DNA of 64,000 nucleotides from DASVWZ01 sp036392935 (GCA_036392935.1 DASVWZ010000239.1:1-64000); one strand, 5' to 3'; shown: positions 8,217 through 17,402, counted from the first letter of the stretch. Translations and numbers: made by a program. Notes: generated by a model from the letters alone, not told the origin.

Positions 8217-10608
8217 ATACAACTTTCGCTTTAGCGGCACCGAAAGCTATCTCTTCGAACTGATGTATCTCGTCCGCTCGCATGGCCATCATGCCGAGCT
8301 TTTTTCCATGGCCGATTCTCGCGGCGAACCCACCCCTTACGACGATTTCTTCGTCCCGCATCTCGAGTTCAAAAACAAAACCGGATGGCTCTCCCGCCTT
8401 CGCCTCGCCGGACACGCCGTTTATTCCACCCAGGCCCGTCGCTGCTTGCGCCAGATGATCGCCGCTTTCCGTCCCGACCTTGCCCACGTACGAAACATCT
8501 ATCATCACCTCTCGCCGTCCATTCTCTGGGAGTTGAAGCAGCAGAATATTCCTGTCATCTATCACCTCAACGATTTCAAGTTGCTCTGCCCCAGCTACAA
8601 CCTGGTCGCCGACGGCCGCTCTTGTGAAGCGTGTCGCGGCGGTCGATTCCGCAACGCTGTGACGCAGAATTGCTACGCCGGAGGGCGCGCCGCCGCCGCC
8701 ATTTTGGCCCTCGAAGCCTACACCCATCGCTGGCTCAACACTTATAAGGAATGCGTCGATCGCTTCGTGGCGCCCAGCCAATTCGTGAAACAAAAGCTGT
8801 CCGAGCACGGACTCCCCGAAGAAAAAATCACCGTGATCCCACACTTCCAGCGAGTTCACGGACCAATCACGCCGCCGCCGGCCCAGGGCCCCATCCTTTA
8901 TTTCGGAAGGCTCTCGCGCGAAAAGGGCCTCGACGGGCTGGTTCACGCCATGCAGCATGTTCCGCACCTGCAATTGCAGATCGCAGGCGATGGCCCGGAG
9001 CGTCCGCAACTCGACTCCTTGATCGCCACCCTCCGCCTGACCAACATTCAATTTCTCGGCCACCTTGCCGGCAACGATCTGCAGCGCGCCATCTGCAATT
9101 CGCGCTTTACCGTCATGCCCTCGCTAGCATACGAAACCTTCGGCAAAAGCATCGTCGAGTCTTTCGCCTGCGGCCGCGCTGTGGTCGCGTCCGATCTCGG
9201 CTCCCGCCGCGAACTCATCCGCCCCGGCGAAAACGGTCTTTTGTTCGAACCGAATAATGAAAAGCAAATAGCAGAAACCATTTCCTTCCTCGCCGAGAGC
9301 CCGCGATTGGCCGAAATGATGGGGGTCAACGGACGAAAGCTCGTCGAAGAACATCACTCTCCCGGCCAGCACTATCAAGCGATGATCCAGTTGTACGAAT
9401 CGCTCACCCGCCACGCTACCTCATTGGCGATCCCCACCCCGAAAGAAGCCAAACCCCGCATCGCCTTCATCGGCGCCCGCGGCGTGGTTTCCAAATACAG
9501 CGGGATTGAAAGCTACTATGAAGAGGTCGGACCACGTCTCGCTGAGATGGGCTATGAAGTTGTGGTTTACTGCAGAAACCACTTCACTCCTGCCATTACC
9601 GCCTACAACGGAATGCGGTTGCTGCGGCTGCCCACCATCCGCACCAAGCATCTGGAGACGCTGATTCACACTTTCCTGAGCACGCTCCACTCCATGTTTA
9701 CGCGGTGTGACGTCGTCCATTTCCACGCGCTGGGGCCATCGCTATTTTCATTCCTTCCCCGCTTGGTGGGGCAAAAGACCGTGGTCACCGTCCAGGGCCT
9801 CGATTGGCAGCGCAAAAAGTGGGGACGATTCGCCGCCGCCGTCCTTCGTGCCGGCGAATGGGCATCGGCGCATTTTCCCAATCGAACCATGGTGGTTTCC
9901 ACAACTCTGCGGCAGCGCTATCGCGAACGCTACCACGCAGAGACGATCTACGTGCCCAACGGCACCACGCTGCGAGACCGCGCCACCTCAGCACATCTTC
10001 CCACGTGGGGGCTTGAAACCGGCCAATACATTCTCTTCCTAGGAAGGTTCTCACCGGAAAAAAATTGTCATCTGCTGATCGAGGCCTACGAACAGCTGCA
10101 AACGCCCGTGAAGCTGGTGCTCGCCGGGGGATCCAGTCACACCAATTCATACGTCGAAGCATTGCGCCTTCACGCCGGCGAGAGAATCGCGTTCCTCGAC
10201 TGGGTCTCCGGTGACGCTCTCAACGAGCTGCTGACCAATGCCATGTTGTTCGTCCTTCCATCGGACCTCGAAGGCATGTCGCTTGCCTTGCTCGACGCCA
10301 TGGGCGCCGGCGTCTGCACGTTGACCAGCGACATTGCGGAAAACCGCGAACTCACCGAAGATGCCGGCTTCACCTTCCGCCCAGGCGACGTCGATGACCT
10401 GGCGCGAATGCTGGCATTGCTCATCGCCGATCCGGAGATCCGCCGGCTGGCAGCAACCAAGGCACAGCTAAAGGTGCGCGAGCAGTTCTTATGGCCCGCC
10501 ATTGCCCGCCAGGTGAGTGACGTCTACCAGGAACTGCTGTGTAGCAGCACAAGGCGCCCCATGCCCTCGCCAGAACTCGCGAAAAAATCCCCCACGCCCG
10601 TCACTTAG
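8194..10608 (+). CDS. Double GT4 glycosyltransferase: two complete GT-B enzymes in one chain
   Basis: At 804 residues this is twice the length of a normal GT4. Residues 1 to about 410 form a full enzyme: MKILYCNKYNFRFSGTESYL start, YFGRLSREKGLDGLVHAM, and YETFGKSIVESFACGRAVV. From about residue 420 a second complete one begins (RIAFIGARGVVSKYSGIESY). It has its own donor-site half: FLGRFSPEKNCHLLIEA and DLEGMSLALLDAMGAGV. Both halves keep the acidic motif, so both may be active, perhaps adding two sugars in sequence. The ATG lies inside the upstream gene (23-base overlap), so the pair is translationally coupled. It is the last gene of the exopolysaccharide operon. Confidence 0.9.
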   Translation: MKILYCNKYNFRFSGTESYLFELMYLVRSHGHHAELFSMADSRGEPTPYDDFFVPHLEFKNKTGWLSRLRLAGHAVYSTQARRCLRQMIAAFRPDLAHVRNIYHHLSPSILWELKQQNIPVIYHLNDFKLLCPSYNLVADGRSCEACRGGRFRNAVTQNCYAGGRAAAAILALEAYTHRWLNTYKECVDRFVAPSQFVKQKLSEHGLPEEKITVIPHFQRVHGPITPPPAQGPILYFGRLSREKGLDGLVHAMQHVPHLQLQIAGDGPERPQLDSLIATLRLTNIQFLGHLAGNDLQRAICNSRFTVMPSLAYETFGKSIVESFACGRAVVASDLGSRRELIRPGENGLLFEPNNEKQIAETISFLAESPRLAEMMGVNGRKLVEEHHSPGQHYQAMIQLYESLTRHATSLAIPTPKEAKPRIAFIGARGVVSKYSGIESYYEEVGPRLAEMGYEVVVYCRNHFTPAITAYNGMRLLRLPTIRTKHLETLIHTFLSTLHSMFTRCDVVHFHALGPSLFSFLPRLVGQKTVVTVQGLDWQRKKWGRFAAAVLRAGEWASAHFPNRTMVVSTTLRQRYRERYHAETIYVPNGTTLRDRATSAHLPTWGLETGQYILFLGRFSPEKNCHLLIEAYEQLQTPVKLVLAGGSSHTNSYVEALRLHAGERIAFLDWVSGDALNELLTNAMLFVLPSDLEGMSLALLDAMGAGVCTLTSDIAENRELTEDAGFTFRPGDVDDLARMLALLIADPEIRRLAATKAQLKVREQFLWPAIARQVSDVYQELLCSSTRRPMPSPELAKKSPTPVT

Positions 10609-10670
10609 CTGCTCACTCCCCAGCCGCCGCGGTTGACCATCAGCCGAGCCCACCCATAAAATCAAGCTAC

Positions 10671-10744
10671 TGCCCCCTCGTTCAACGGCAGGACAGCTGA
10701 CTCTGGATCAGCATATCGGGGTTCGAATCCCTGGGGGGCAGCCA
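10671..10744 (+). tRNA. tRNA-Gln, anticodon CUG
   Basis: A cloverleaf folds cleanly. The acceptor stem is TGCCCCC with GGGGGCA, and the anticodon stem is GCTGA/TCAGC with loop CTCTGGA (anticodon CTG). The T arm is CGGGG-TTCGAAT-CCCTG. The discriminator is G and a CCA end is encoded. It stands alone between the exopolysaccharide locus and a secreted protein gene. tRNA genes are common integration points, but no integrase is nearby. Confidence 0.96.
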
Positions 10745-10978
10745 CTCGTATCCACCGCTACCCTCCTGATACCAGGCACCCACGCGACTTACACTCCCCG
10801 TCATTACCACTTTTGACCTTTTTTCGACAGTCCAACCCTGGGACTTCCAACACTCCCTGCAGAATAATCGCGTATTTTCATGCAATTACAACCGAACCCC
10901 TCCCGCCGCTTTGGCACGCCATTTGCCTCCCTGAGACTGGATATTGGGCGCGCAATTCGGAGCACGGAAGAACCCACC

Positions 10979-11869
10979 ATGGCGTCTCCATACCGGCAAC
11001 CGATCTGGCTCATGCTGGCAGTCGCGATCTGTCTCACCAACCGCGCCGCTACCGCCCAGATAACCCCGCCCAGCCAGCCGGCGATCCTCGAACCCACCAG
11101 CCCTTCATTCGCAACCTGCGAAACCCTTCGCACCTCGCCACTTCAAGAGACTTTCCGCTCAATCTGCCTGCGGCCCAATCCAACCAACACCAAACCTCCC
11201 GCCCAAAACCTAATCATCATCGGATTTCTCGGCGGCTTCGCCAACCAGAATGACCTCAAGCACCCGGAGGTTGATTTCGCGCTGCTGTTGCAAGACGAAT
11301 ATCCCCACAACCTCCACGCCGAAACCTTCGCCAATCACCAGGGAAAAGCCGCGCTCAACCGCGTAATGCAACTGCTCGATTCCGACGGCGACGGCGTCAT
11401 CTCAGCCAAAGAAAAAGATCAGGCCAACATCATTATTTATGGCCACAGTTGGGGAGCCTCCCAGGCCGTCACACTCGCCCGGGCACTGGGTCAGCAGGAC
11501 GTCCCCGTCCTGCTCACAGTCCAGATCGATAGCGTTCGCAAGCCCCTCCAGGACGATTCCATGATCCCCGCCAATGTCAAAAAAGCCGTCAACTTCTATC
11601 AGACCCGGGGCTTCATTCACGGCGGCTCAGCCATCCACGCCGCGGATCCGCAACGCACCCAGATTGTCGGCAATTTTCAAATGACTTACCACCACTACCC
11701 TGTCAACTGCGATAACTATCCCTGGTGGCCTCGTCATTTCAACAAGCCGCACCATCAAATCGAAAACGACCCGAGAGTATGGAACCAGATCGTCTCCCTG
11801 GTCGAATCGGATTTGTCCCGGCCAACTCCGACTGTCCAGGCCGCGGTCCCAGCCCAACCTATGCCTTGA
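10979..11869 (+). CDS. Secreted alpha/beta-hydrolase-like protein with an embedded EF-hand loop
   Basis: A protein of 296 residues. ATG 10979 starts a clear signal peptide (MASPYRQPIWLMLAVAICLT, then cleavage after an Ala-x-Ala region); the longer upstream frame would bury it. A hydrophobic strand (NLIIIGFLGG) and the nucleophile-elbow motif GHSWGAS (Ser in G-x-S-x-G) suggest an alpha/beta hydrolase. Just before the elbow lies a perfect 12-position EF-hand-type loop, DSDGDGVISAKE, implying calcium binding. A His-rich end (HHYPVNCDNY, PHHQIEND) could provide the catalytic His. Substrate is unknown. I recognise the fold features, not a named family. Confidence 0.7.
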   Translation: MASPYRQPIWLMLAVAICLTNRAATAQITPPSQPAILEPTSPSFATCETLRTSPLQETFRSICLRPNPTNTKPPAQNLIIIGFLGGFANQNDLKHPEVDFALLLQDEYPHNLHAETFANHQGKAALNRVMQLLDSDGDGVISAKEKDQANIIIYGHSWGASQAVTLARALGQQDVPVLLTVQIDSVRKPLQDDSMIPANVKKAVNFYQTRGFIHGGSAIHAADPQRTQIVGNFQMTYHHYPVNCDNYPWWPRHFNKPHHQIENDPRVWNQIVSLVESDLSRPTPTVQAAVPAQPMP

Positions 11870-12187
11870 GAATTCTGGTCCTCTTCTAAGGTTCCGGAAA
11901 TCGCGTCTTCCTCACGCCCGATCGTGTTTTGCTAAGGCCTCTACGTCACCGGCACAACCCGTGGCATCCTTACGGTACACTGACTCGGCGGGGGAATCTC
12001 CAGCATGGACTTCGACTCCCGCGTCATGGCCAAGGGCAACCGTCACCGGCAGCTTCGCTGGGCAGAATAAACCGGCATTGCAGAACAGGCGCAGATATCG
12101 TGACGGATGACGACAATCTGCGTCTGTTGATGGATAATTCGCCGGTTCACAGGCCGGCAATGGATGCCGGCCGAGCGACCTTCTTAC
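11870..12187. other. Intergenic region between convergent genes, with one perfect hairpin
   Basis: No convincing gene. The only short minus-strand frame (11912-12160) lacks any recognisable domain or ribosome binding site. A perfect inverted repeat with 8-base arms (GGCCGGCA, 5-base loop, TGCCGGCC) lies at 12152-12172. It is 16 bases past the end of the minus-strand gene and could act as its terminator, although no T-run follows. Confidence 0.4.
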
Positions 12188-13207
12188 TTAGTTCGATTCG
12201 TTGAATTTAATGTAGGGCATGGAGCCGCCCGCAGTACCGCATGCGCCTAGATTCAAGTTGTTGCTTTCTCCGGTTGTGCCCTCATTGGAAACACAAGCTG
12301 GAGCGGAGGTGCTGCCGTCCGTCAACGCCACCTTAACGGAGAGCGTAACCCCCTTGTTGAACTGGGCTCGCGAACCGCCGGCGTCACCAACCACGTTGAA
12401 CTCAGACTGTTGCCAGACCTGCGAGATATCAAGCGTGGTGTCGGGTTCGCTCACCGCGTAGGCCGTGGTTCCATTGGTGAATGTGACAGTATCGCTGCCG
12501 CCGCCCGCCACAGCGCCCTTCAGCGTGACGTTCGCCAGGCTCTTGGGGCTGACATCGGGTGCGGATACCGCCTTGCTGTTGCCGTAGCAATCACCCTCGC
12601 CGTCACTGGCGAAACCTTTCGGGCATGACGTATCACCCCAGTTGATCAGCCAATTCTGGATGAAAACCGCCGCCTCGCCCTCGGTTTCGTAGTCGGTCGC
12701 GTAGATGAACTGTTCCCAGACGATGCAGTCGCCCGTGGTGCTGCCGTTGCAGGCAGCGGTGGCGCTTCCGAAGTTGGTATTCAACTGAAGCGAATACTCG
12801 TTCGGCCCCAGGATGCCTCCGCCGCCGAACTGCGCCACACCGACACTTTTCTCCGATGTGATGCCCGTGGCGGTTGGGAAGCTCCCCATTGCCTTCTGAG
12901 TCAGCCCTGAACTTTGAGCAACATAATCGTGCCCGTTGCCGGTTACCTGCCCCACCGCCGACCTGCGGATCCTTGGATGAACGCGGGGATGCAGATCTTT
13001 ACACTCCACCGCTTGCCATTGTGTGCTGGGATACGTGGCCGTAAAGCATCCCTCCCCCGGTTGGCTCTGGTCAAGCGCGGCGCGCCAGCTGTCGCGCGCT
13101 GCGGAATCGGCGGCCTGAGCAACCGAAACGGAAAGAAAGCAGCAGGCAGCAAAGGCTGCGGCCGCAGTGAGTACCGCATAATGGATGTACTGAGTTTTTC
13201 CCCGCAT
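12188..13207 (-). CDS. Secreted protein of unknown function
   Basis: A 339-residue protein with an N-terminal signal peptide (hydrophobic stretch VLTAAAAFAACCFLSVSVA, then AQA-like cleavage). The mature part is Gly/Ser/Thr/Asn-rich with several Cys pairs (DTSCPKGF, GDCYG, PACVSNEG) and no transmembrane segment, as in an extracellular beta-rich protein. A strong ribosome binding site (GGGAGG) sits 8 bases before the ATG, which fixes the start. I do not recognise the family. An 18-bp inverted repeat lies just upstream. Confidence 0.75.
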   Translation of the reverse strand: MRGKTQYIHYAVLTAAAAFAACCFLSVSVAQAADSAARDSWRAALDQSQPGEGCFTATYPSTQWQAVECKDLHPRVHPRIRRSAVGQVTGNGHDYVAQSSGLTQKAMGSFPTATGITSEKSVGVAQFGGGGILGPNEYSLQLNTNFGSATAACNGSTTGDCIVWEQFIYATDYETEGEAAVFIQNWLINWGDTSCPKGFASDGEGDCYGNSKAVSAPDVSPKSLANVTLKGAVAGGGSDTVTFTNGTTAYAVSEPDTTLDISQVWQQSEFNVVGDAGGSRAQFNKGVTLSVKVALTDGSTSAPACVSNEGTTGESNNLNLGACGTAGGSMPYIKFNESN

Positions 13208-13230
13208 CGTAGAAACCTCCCTGATTTTTT

Positions 13231-13248
13231 ATTTACTTCAAAGTAAAT
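13231..13248. promoter_or_regulatory. Perfect inverted repeat upstream of the secreted protein gene (candidate operator)
   Basis: The sequence ATTTACTT-CA-AAGTAAAT is a perfect inverted repeat with 8-base arms. It lies 24-41 bases before the ATG of the minus-strand gene ending at 12188. It is AT-rich in GC-rich surroundings and close enough to overlap a promoter, so a dimeric repressor or activator could bind it. No regulator gene is adjacent. Confidence 0.4.
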
Positions 13249-13421
13249 TGATGGTGCCGTATCGTACCCGGGATCTCTCGGCTGTATGCGCTGTTGGGAG
13301 CGCCAGCCAGCTGAGGTGGATAAGTCTGTCACGAGCCGGGCAATCGGTCAATCGGGAAATTCCTGATTTCGCTGATCGTCCTCTGTCTGCAGGATTACGA
13401 GACTGGAGATTGCGTGGATGG

Positions 13422-16304
13422 CTATTGCAGTTTCGCGAACTCGGCTTTGGCTTCTTTCAGAACGGGGACCTCGGGATCGGCGTCTTTCCACAGCGCAAGA
13501 AAATCTTTGTAAGCCGCCAATGCTCTTACCCGTGCGGCATCGGCATCGGCACCGGTGGAATTGCTTGCTTCCATCGCGCTCGCCCTCGCAACGCCAAGCC
13601 GCGCCAACGATCCCGTCCAGCAATTCCATACGATGCCGCTATGATCGATGATCTTTTGAAACTCGGCAGCGGCTTCTTTGCCCTGGCCCGCAGCCAGATA
13701 CGCTTCGCCGCGAACGTACGTGGGATACAGACAAGCGATGTTGTAGACAAAAGGAATCTGTCCCAATTCGTTCGGCGACGCTGCCGGTTGCAGATTTTTG
13801 ATCGCCTCCGCCGGATTCTTCCGGTCGAGCGCCATCTGTCCCTGGATCGCCGGCAGCCAAATCAACTGCATCTGCGTGTCCAGCGGATAGCGCTTGTTCA
13901 ACTCCTGCGCCAGCGAGCCCGCACGTGCCGTATCACTGGCCAGGGCTAAAGCCACGGCGGATTCGACCTGCACGGCTTCGCTGTCGGGAACCAACTTCAA
14001 CGCTTCCCCAGCCACTTGCTTTGCTTCCACGGGATTGCCAAAAGCTGCTTCCCGCTGCGCTGAGATCGCCAGCGAGATGGCTCCCGTCTCCTTGCTGTCA
14101 GCCCGAGTCGCCGAATCGACCGCTTGCCGGGTCAGCTCTCGCGCCTTCGCCAAATGGCCAGCGTATGCCTCGGTATCAGAGGCGAGCGCCAAGCCGATAG
14201 TCTCTTCCGGCTTGCCCGCGAACCACTGTTCCTGCTCCGCCATCCCTGCGGAATCCGAAGCGAGAAAATCAAGACCGTAGATGAGGTCGCGGATCGCAAA
14301 ATCATCCTGTTTTCGCGCCAGTGCCTCGCGGATGGTCTGGCGTGCCTCGTCGAACCGTTGCAAGGAAATTTCGTTGTTGGCTTTTTGGTCCCACACTGCC
14401 GGGTCGGTCCCCAGGAGCATGGACTGCTTGCTGAGCTCCAGGGCTTTCTCATACTGCCCTTCTTCGTCGTAATCTATGCCCAGATTGCCGTAGGCGCCGG
14501 CCCTGGTGCGCGGGTAGTTTTCAATCTGTTCCTGATGTATCTGTGCCGCCTTATCGAGCTCTCCGGTCACGTTGCGATAGTAGCTGGCTGCGATCAACAG
14601 CCTTTCCGGCTCGCTGACATGTTCACTCAACTGAAATGCCTTGGTGTAAGCCTCATTGGCGCGTTCCTGCTGGCCGAGAGTGGAATAGCGTTCGCCGATT
14701 TCCCGGTAACAAAAAGCGCAATTGGGATCGAGCTCGACGGCGCGTTGATAGTAAGGCAAGCTGGCGGCCCAATCGCGAGTTCTTTCGCCCAGGCTGAATG
14801 CCCTCAAGGCTTCCAGCGACGAGGTGGTGGCCTGTTGCAGCGGGACATCGAACTTTTGCACCGTAGCCAATGATTCACCCAGTTGTGCCCGCAGTTTGGA
14901 TGCCGTGTCGCCCAGCGCCTCCAGCACTTTTTCCTTGCTGGCTGCCGTTGCCTGTTCTTCTGCCAGCGTGTCCCCGTTCTGGCAATTCACCGCTTTCAAT
15001 CCCAAAACATATTCACTTCCCAGGCTGGCAATCGATCCCGCAATGTACGCTTTGCTGCCCGCGCGCTCGCAAAGCTCGCGGGCAACGTCGGGCGTGATCT
15101 TGGTATCGGGCGCGCGCGTCATCAGCTTCAATGTCTTCGCCACCGCACTGTCGGAGATCACATTCAGGAACGGCGACTGGTTCAGCGAAACGCTGAGCGC
15201 GGTCTTCAGCGTGTCATCAAAAACCGGGTCGCCGGTTTTGTTGTCGAAGTCAGCGAGCACCACCGTGTCTTTGTCGGTAAGCGGCTTGGCGCGCTGCGAG
15301 CGATAGTACAGTCCACCAGCGATCAACACAGCGATTACCACGACCGGCGGCAAGGCGACCTTCCACCCACTTCTTCTGGCTGGTCGGATTCCGCTTTCGC
15401 GCACCGCCGGTATTGCATCGGAACTCGCGACTGCCACTCGCCCAGTATCGGTGTCGCGCTTCAGCCGTTGCAGATCGGTTCGCACGTCGGCCGCGTTCTG
15501 ATAGCGGAGGTTGCGATCTTTCTCCAGCGCTTTGGTGATGATGTCTTCGAGCTTCGAAGGAATGGCGCGGTTGAAGCGGACTGCGGGCTGGGGATCGGAA
15601 GTCAGAATGCCGGTGAATATCACCGCAGATGTATCGCCGGGGAAAGGCAGCGTTCCGGTCGCCATTTCATACAGCACCGCGCCGAGGGAAAACAAATCGG
15701 TACGGGCATCCAATTCTTTCCCCTTGGCTTGCTCCGGCGACATGTACGCGACCGTTCCCAGCGTCGATCCCGGGCTGGTCAGGTGGTCGGATGTGACTTC
15801 AGTCGCGGTGTTGCCGCTGGCTGATGCAGCCGGTGCTGTCACCTTCGCCAGGCCAAAATCCAGAATCTTGGCGTGCCCGCGTTCGGTGACGAAAATATTT
15901 GCCGGCTTAAGATCGCGATGAACAATACCTTTGGCATGCGCCGCATCCAACGCATCCGCGATCTCAATGGCGAGCGGGAGAATCAGATCGATCTCGAGTG
16001 GGCGGCCGCCGATCTTATGTCTCAGCGTCGCGCCATCCAGAAACTCCATGGCAATGAACGGCTGATGGTTATGCTCTCCGATCTCGTATATGGTGCAGAT
16101 GTTGGGATGGTTCAACGCCGACGCCGCCTGCGCCTCGCGCCCAAAGCGGGCCAGGGCCTGGGGATCACGCGCCACGTTGTCGGGCAGGAATTTAAGGGCT
16201 ACGAACCGGTGCAGCTTGATATCTTCGGCTTTGTAAACAACTCCCATCCCTCCGCCACCCAGTTTTTCTACGATGCGGTAGTGAGAGATAGACTCGCCGA
16301 TCAC
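13422..16304 (-). CDS. Receptor-like serine/threonine protein kinase with C-terminal TPR repeats
   Basis: A 960-residue protein. Residues about 8-270 are a PknB-type kinase with a glycine loop (GGGGMGVVYKAED, residues 16-28), Lys38 in VALK, HRDLKPANIF, DFGLAKV and an APE-like MSPEQAKGKE segment, all intact. A juxtamembrane region and one membrane helix (about 310-330) follow. A periplasmic part of about 600 residues then carries a FlgO-like beta segment (VVLADFDNKTGDPVFDDTL) and many tetratricopeptide repeats. Such kinases transduce envelope signals by phosphorylating cytoplasmic targets. The start is GTG at 16304, just before the conserved kinase opening. No cognate phosphatase is near; targets are unknown. 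Confidence 0.93.
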   Translation of the reverse strand: MIGESISHYRIVEKLGGGGMGVVYKAEDIKLHRFVALKFLPDNVARDPQALARFGREAQAASALNHPNICTIYEIGEHNHQPFIAMEFLDGATLRHKIGGRPLEIDLILPLAIEIADALDAAHAKGIVHRDLKPANIFVTERGHAKILDFGLAKVTAPAASASGNTATEVTSDHLTSPGSTLGTVAYMSPEQAKGKELDARTDLFSLGAVLYEMATGTLPFPGDTSAVIFTGILTSDPQPAVRFNRAIPSKLEDIITKALEKDRNLRYQNAADVRTDLQRLKRDTDTGRVAVASSDAIPAVRESGIRPARRSGWKVALPPVVVIAVLIAGGLYYRSQRAKPLTDKDTVVLADFDNKTGDPVFDDTLKTALSVSLNQSPFLNVISDSAVAKTLKLMTRAPDTKITPDVARELCERAGSKAYIAGSIASLGSEYVLGLKAVNCQNGDTLAEEQATAASKEKVLEALGDTASKLRAQLGESLATVQKFDVPLQQATTSSLEALRAFSLGERTRDWAASLPYYQRAVELDPNCAFCYREIGERYSTLGQQERANEAYTKAFQLSEHVSEPERLLIAASYYRNVTGELDKAAQIHQEQIENYPRTRAGAYGNLGIDYDEEGQYEKALELSKQSMLLGTDPAVWDQKANNEISLQRFDEARQTIREALARKQDDFAIRDLIYGLDFLASDSAGMAEQEQWFAGKPEETIGLALASDTEAYAGHLAKARELTRQAVDSATRADSKETGAISLAISAQREAAFGNPVEAKQVAGEALKLVPDSEAVQVESAVALALASDTARAGSLAQELNKRYPLDTQMQLIWLPAIQGQMALDRKNPAEAIKNLQPAASPNELGQIPFVYNIACLYPTYVRGEAYLAAGQGKEAAAEFQKIIDHSGIVWNCWTGSLARLGVARASAMEASNSTGADADAARVRALAAYKDFLALWKDADPEVPVLKEAKAEFAKLQ

Positions 16305-16564
16305 TGAACTGAAATGTTACGGAATGGCGCCGGGACAAGTCAATGAAGGAATGGGTTAGTGTACGGAGACGGCAAGAACCCGAGTGGAAATGAGTCGCAA
16401 AATCGCCGTGCGAGGCGAAGAAAAAGCGCACACTTGTGATAACGCTGCTTTATCTCTTGTGCCTCAAGCACGTCGATAACTTGGGAGCGTACTACAGCAT
16501 CCCGCCGGAGACCGGCCTTCTCATCTCATCTGTTAAGGACATCCAACTTGCCATTTCGCTCACG

Positions 16565-16806
16565 CTATTCAAGTCCGCCAAAATACATGTTCAGGATGAG
16601 GCCGAACTGATCTAGCTGTTGATTCGGGTGCTTCCCGGTGATGTTCTGGTGGTCGTAGTAAGGATTCAACTCAAGATGTTTGTTAAGGGGTAAGCGGCTC
16701 CCGACATACAGGGCAGTGGTGCTCCACTTGGAATACTGGCTCTGGTAATAAACTTCGGCGGCCAGATACGGTGAGAAATGGTAGGACCGGACCGTGAACG
16801 TGCGTT
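16565..16806 (-). pseudogene. C-terminal fragment of a DUF2490-type outer-membrane barrel protein
   Basis: The minus-strand frame encodes the end of a beta-barrel protein. It has alternating aromatic strands (YHFSPYLAAEVYYQSQ), the LELNPYYDHQNITGKHPN motif and a terminal FGLILNMYF strand. These resemble the closing strands of DUF2490 proteins as I remember them. The frame continues upstream only into repeat DNA (from 16807), where the translation is plainly not barrel-like, and no N-terminal part is found further on. The gene is therefore truncated at the junction with the repeat element. Family name is from memory; truncation is visible. Confidence 0.6.
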
Positions 16807-16861
16807 GGCGGGTGGCCCAGCCTTCCATCCGGCTTTTCCTTCCCGTAACCAAACTGAGGGT
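16807..16861. repeat. Extra partial copy of the mobile element's left end
   Basis: GGCGGGTGGCCCAGCC at 16807, followed by a CTTCCATCCGGC stretch and up to CTGAGGGTGG, closely matches the left end of the element at 18256. It stops after about 55 bases and then the left end of the 16862 element begins. This looks like a nested or tandem end, left by insertion of one element next to another's end. Confidence 0.7.
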
Positions 16862-17303
16862 GGCGGGTGGCCCGGCCTTTCAACTGGTTTTTCCTTCCCG
16901 TGACAGAACTGAGGGTGCCCCGTCCTTGCGGTTTGTGCAAGGGCGGGAACGATGCTCTCGATATCACGGGTTTTGTCGTGTCCGCCGGATTGCGTCGCAT
17001 TTACGGCACGCATCACCTGCACTTTATCACTAATTGCTGTTACCGGAGTCTTCCGGGTCGGCTACGTGGTCATGCCCGAGCAATGGGATGGAGCAGTTAT
17101 CGCCACTATTTCCTGGGCGAGGCTGGATCGGTTCCGTTCAATGTAGGCTGGCCGGAGATCTCCCTTCGCGATCGCGCGGCCTGAGTCGTAGCGCGAAAGC
17201 CGGCCTGCATGGGTTCGTCGTTCCCGCCCTTGCAAAAAACGCAAGGAGCGGGGCACCCTCAGCGATGATGGGCGTCGGCAGCTCAAAGGCCGGGCCACCC
17301 GCC
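16862..17303 (+). mobile_element. RAYT-derived non-autonomous element, copy 1 (about 442 bp)
   Basis: The ends are imperfect inverted repeats. The left end (GGCGGGTGGCCCGGCC, then CTGAGGGTGCCCCGTCCTTG and GCAAGGGCGGGAACGA) is mirrored on the right by TCGTTCCCGCCCTTGC, CGGGGCACCCTCAG and GGCCGGGCCACCCGCC. Between them are pieces of a REP-associated tyrosine transposase: IYGTHHLHFITNCCYR (the HxH region), VGYVVMPE in another frame, and SSYRHYFLGEAGSVP to EISLRDRAA. The central transposase part is missing, so the element cannot move itself. It is about 90% identical by eye to copy 2 at 18256-18700 and carries the same internal deletions, so the deleted form was itself copied. Confidence 0.8.
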
Positions 17304-17353
17304 AACCCCATCCCCAAAATCAAACCCCACCCCTTCGGCGAGGGCTCAACTTT

Positions 17354-17402
17354 GAAACCGGACATTTCACGTGCTACAAAAACCGGACATTTTAACTTGC
17401 TA
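17354..17402. repeat. Two tandem 25-base direct repeats resembling an insertion-sequence end
   Basis: The core AACCGGACATTT occurs twice (from about 17355 and 17380), each followed by a related tail (CACGTGCTAC and TAACTTGCTAC). Short multiple direct repeats of this kind with an ACCGGACATTT core are found at ends of some IS21-type elements as I recall. No transposase genes are present between here and 17645, so at most a terminal scar remains. Confidence 0.4.

Noticed and set aside
11912..12160. Short minus-strand frame in the gap after the hydrolase-like gene
   Set aside because: No ribosome binding site, domain or conserved pattern; one end lies in a hairpin.
16867..17184. Plus-strand frame reading through copy 1 of the repeat element as a 105-residue protein
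   Set aside because: It joins transposase remnants across frame breaks and deletion points and has no start signal; treated as part of the mobile element.
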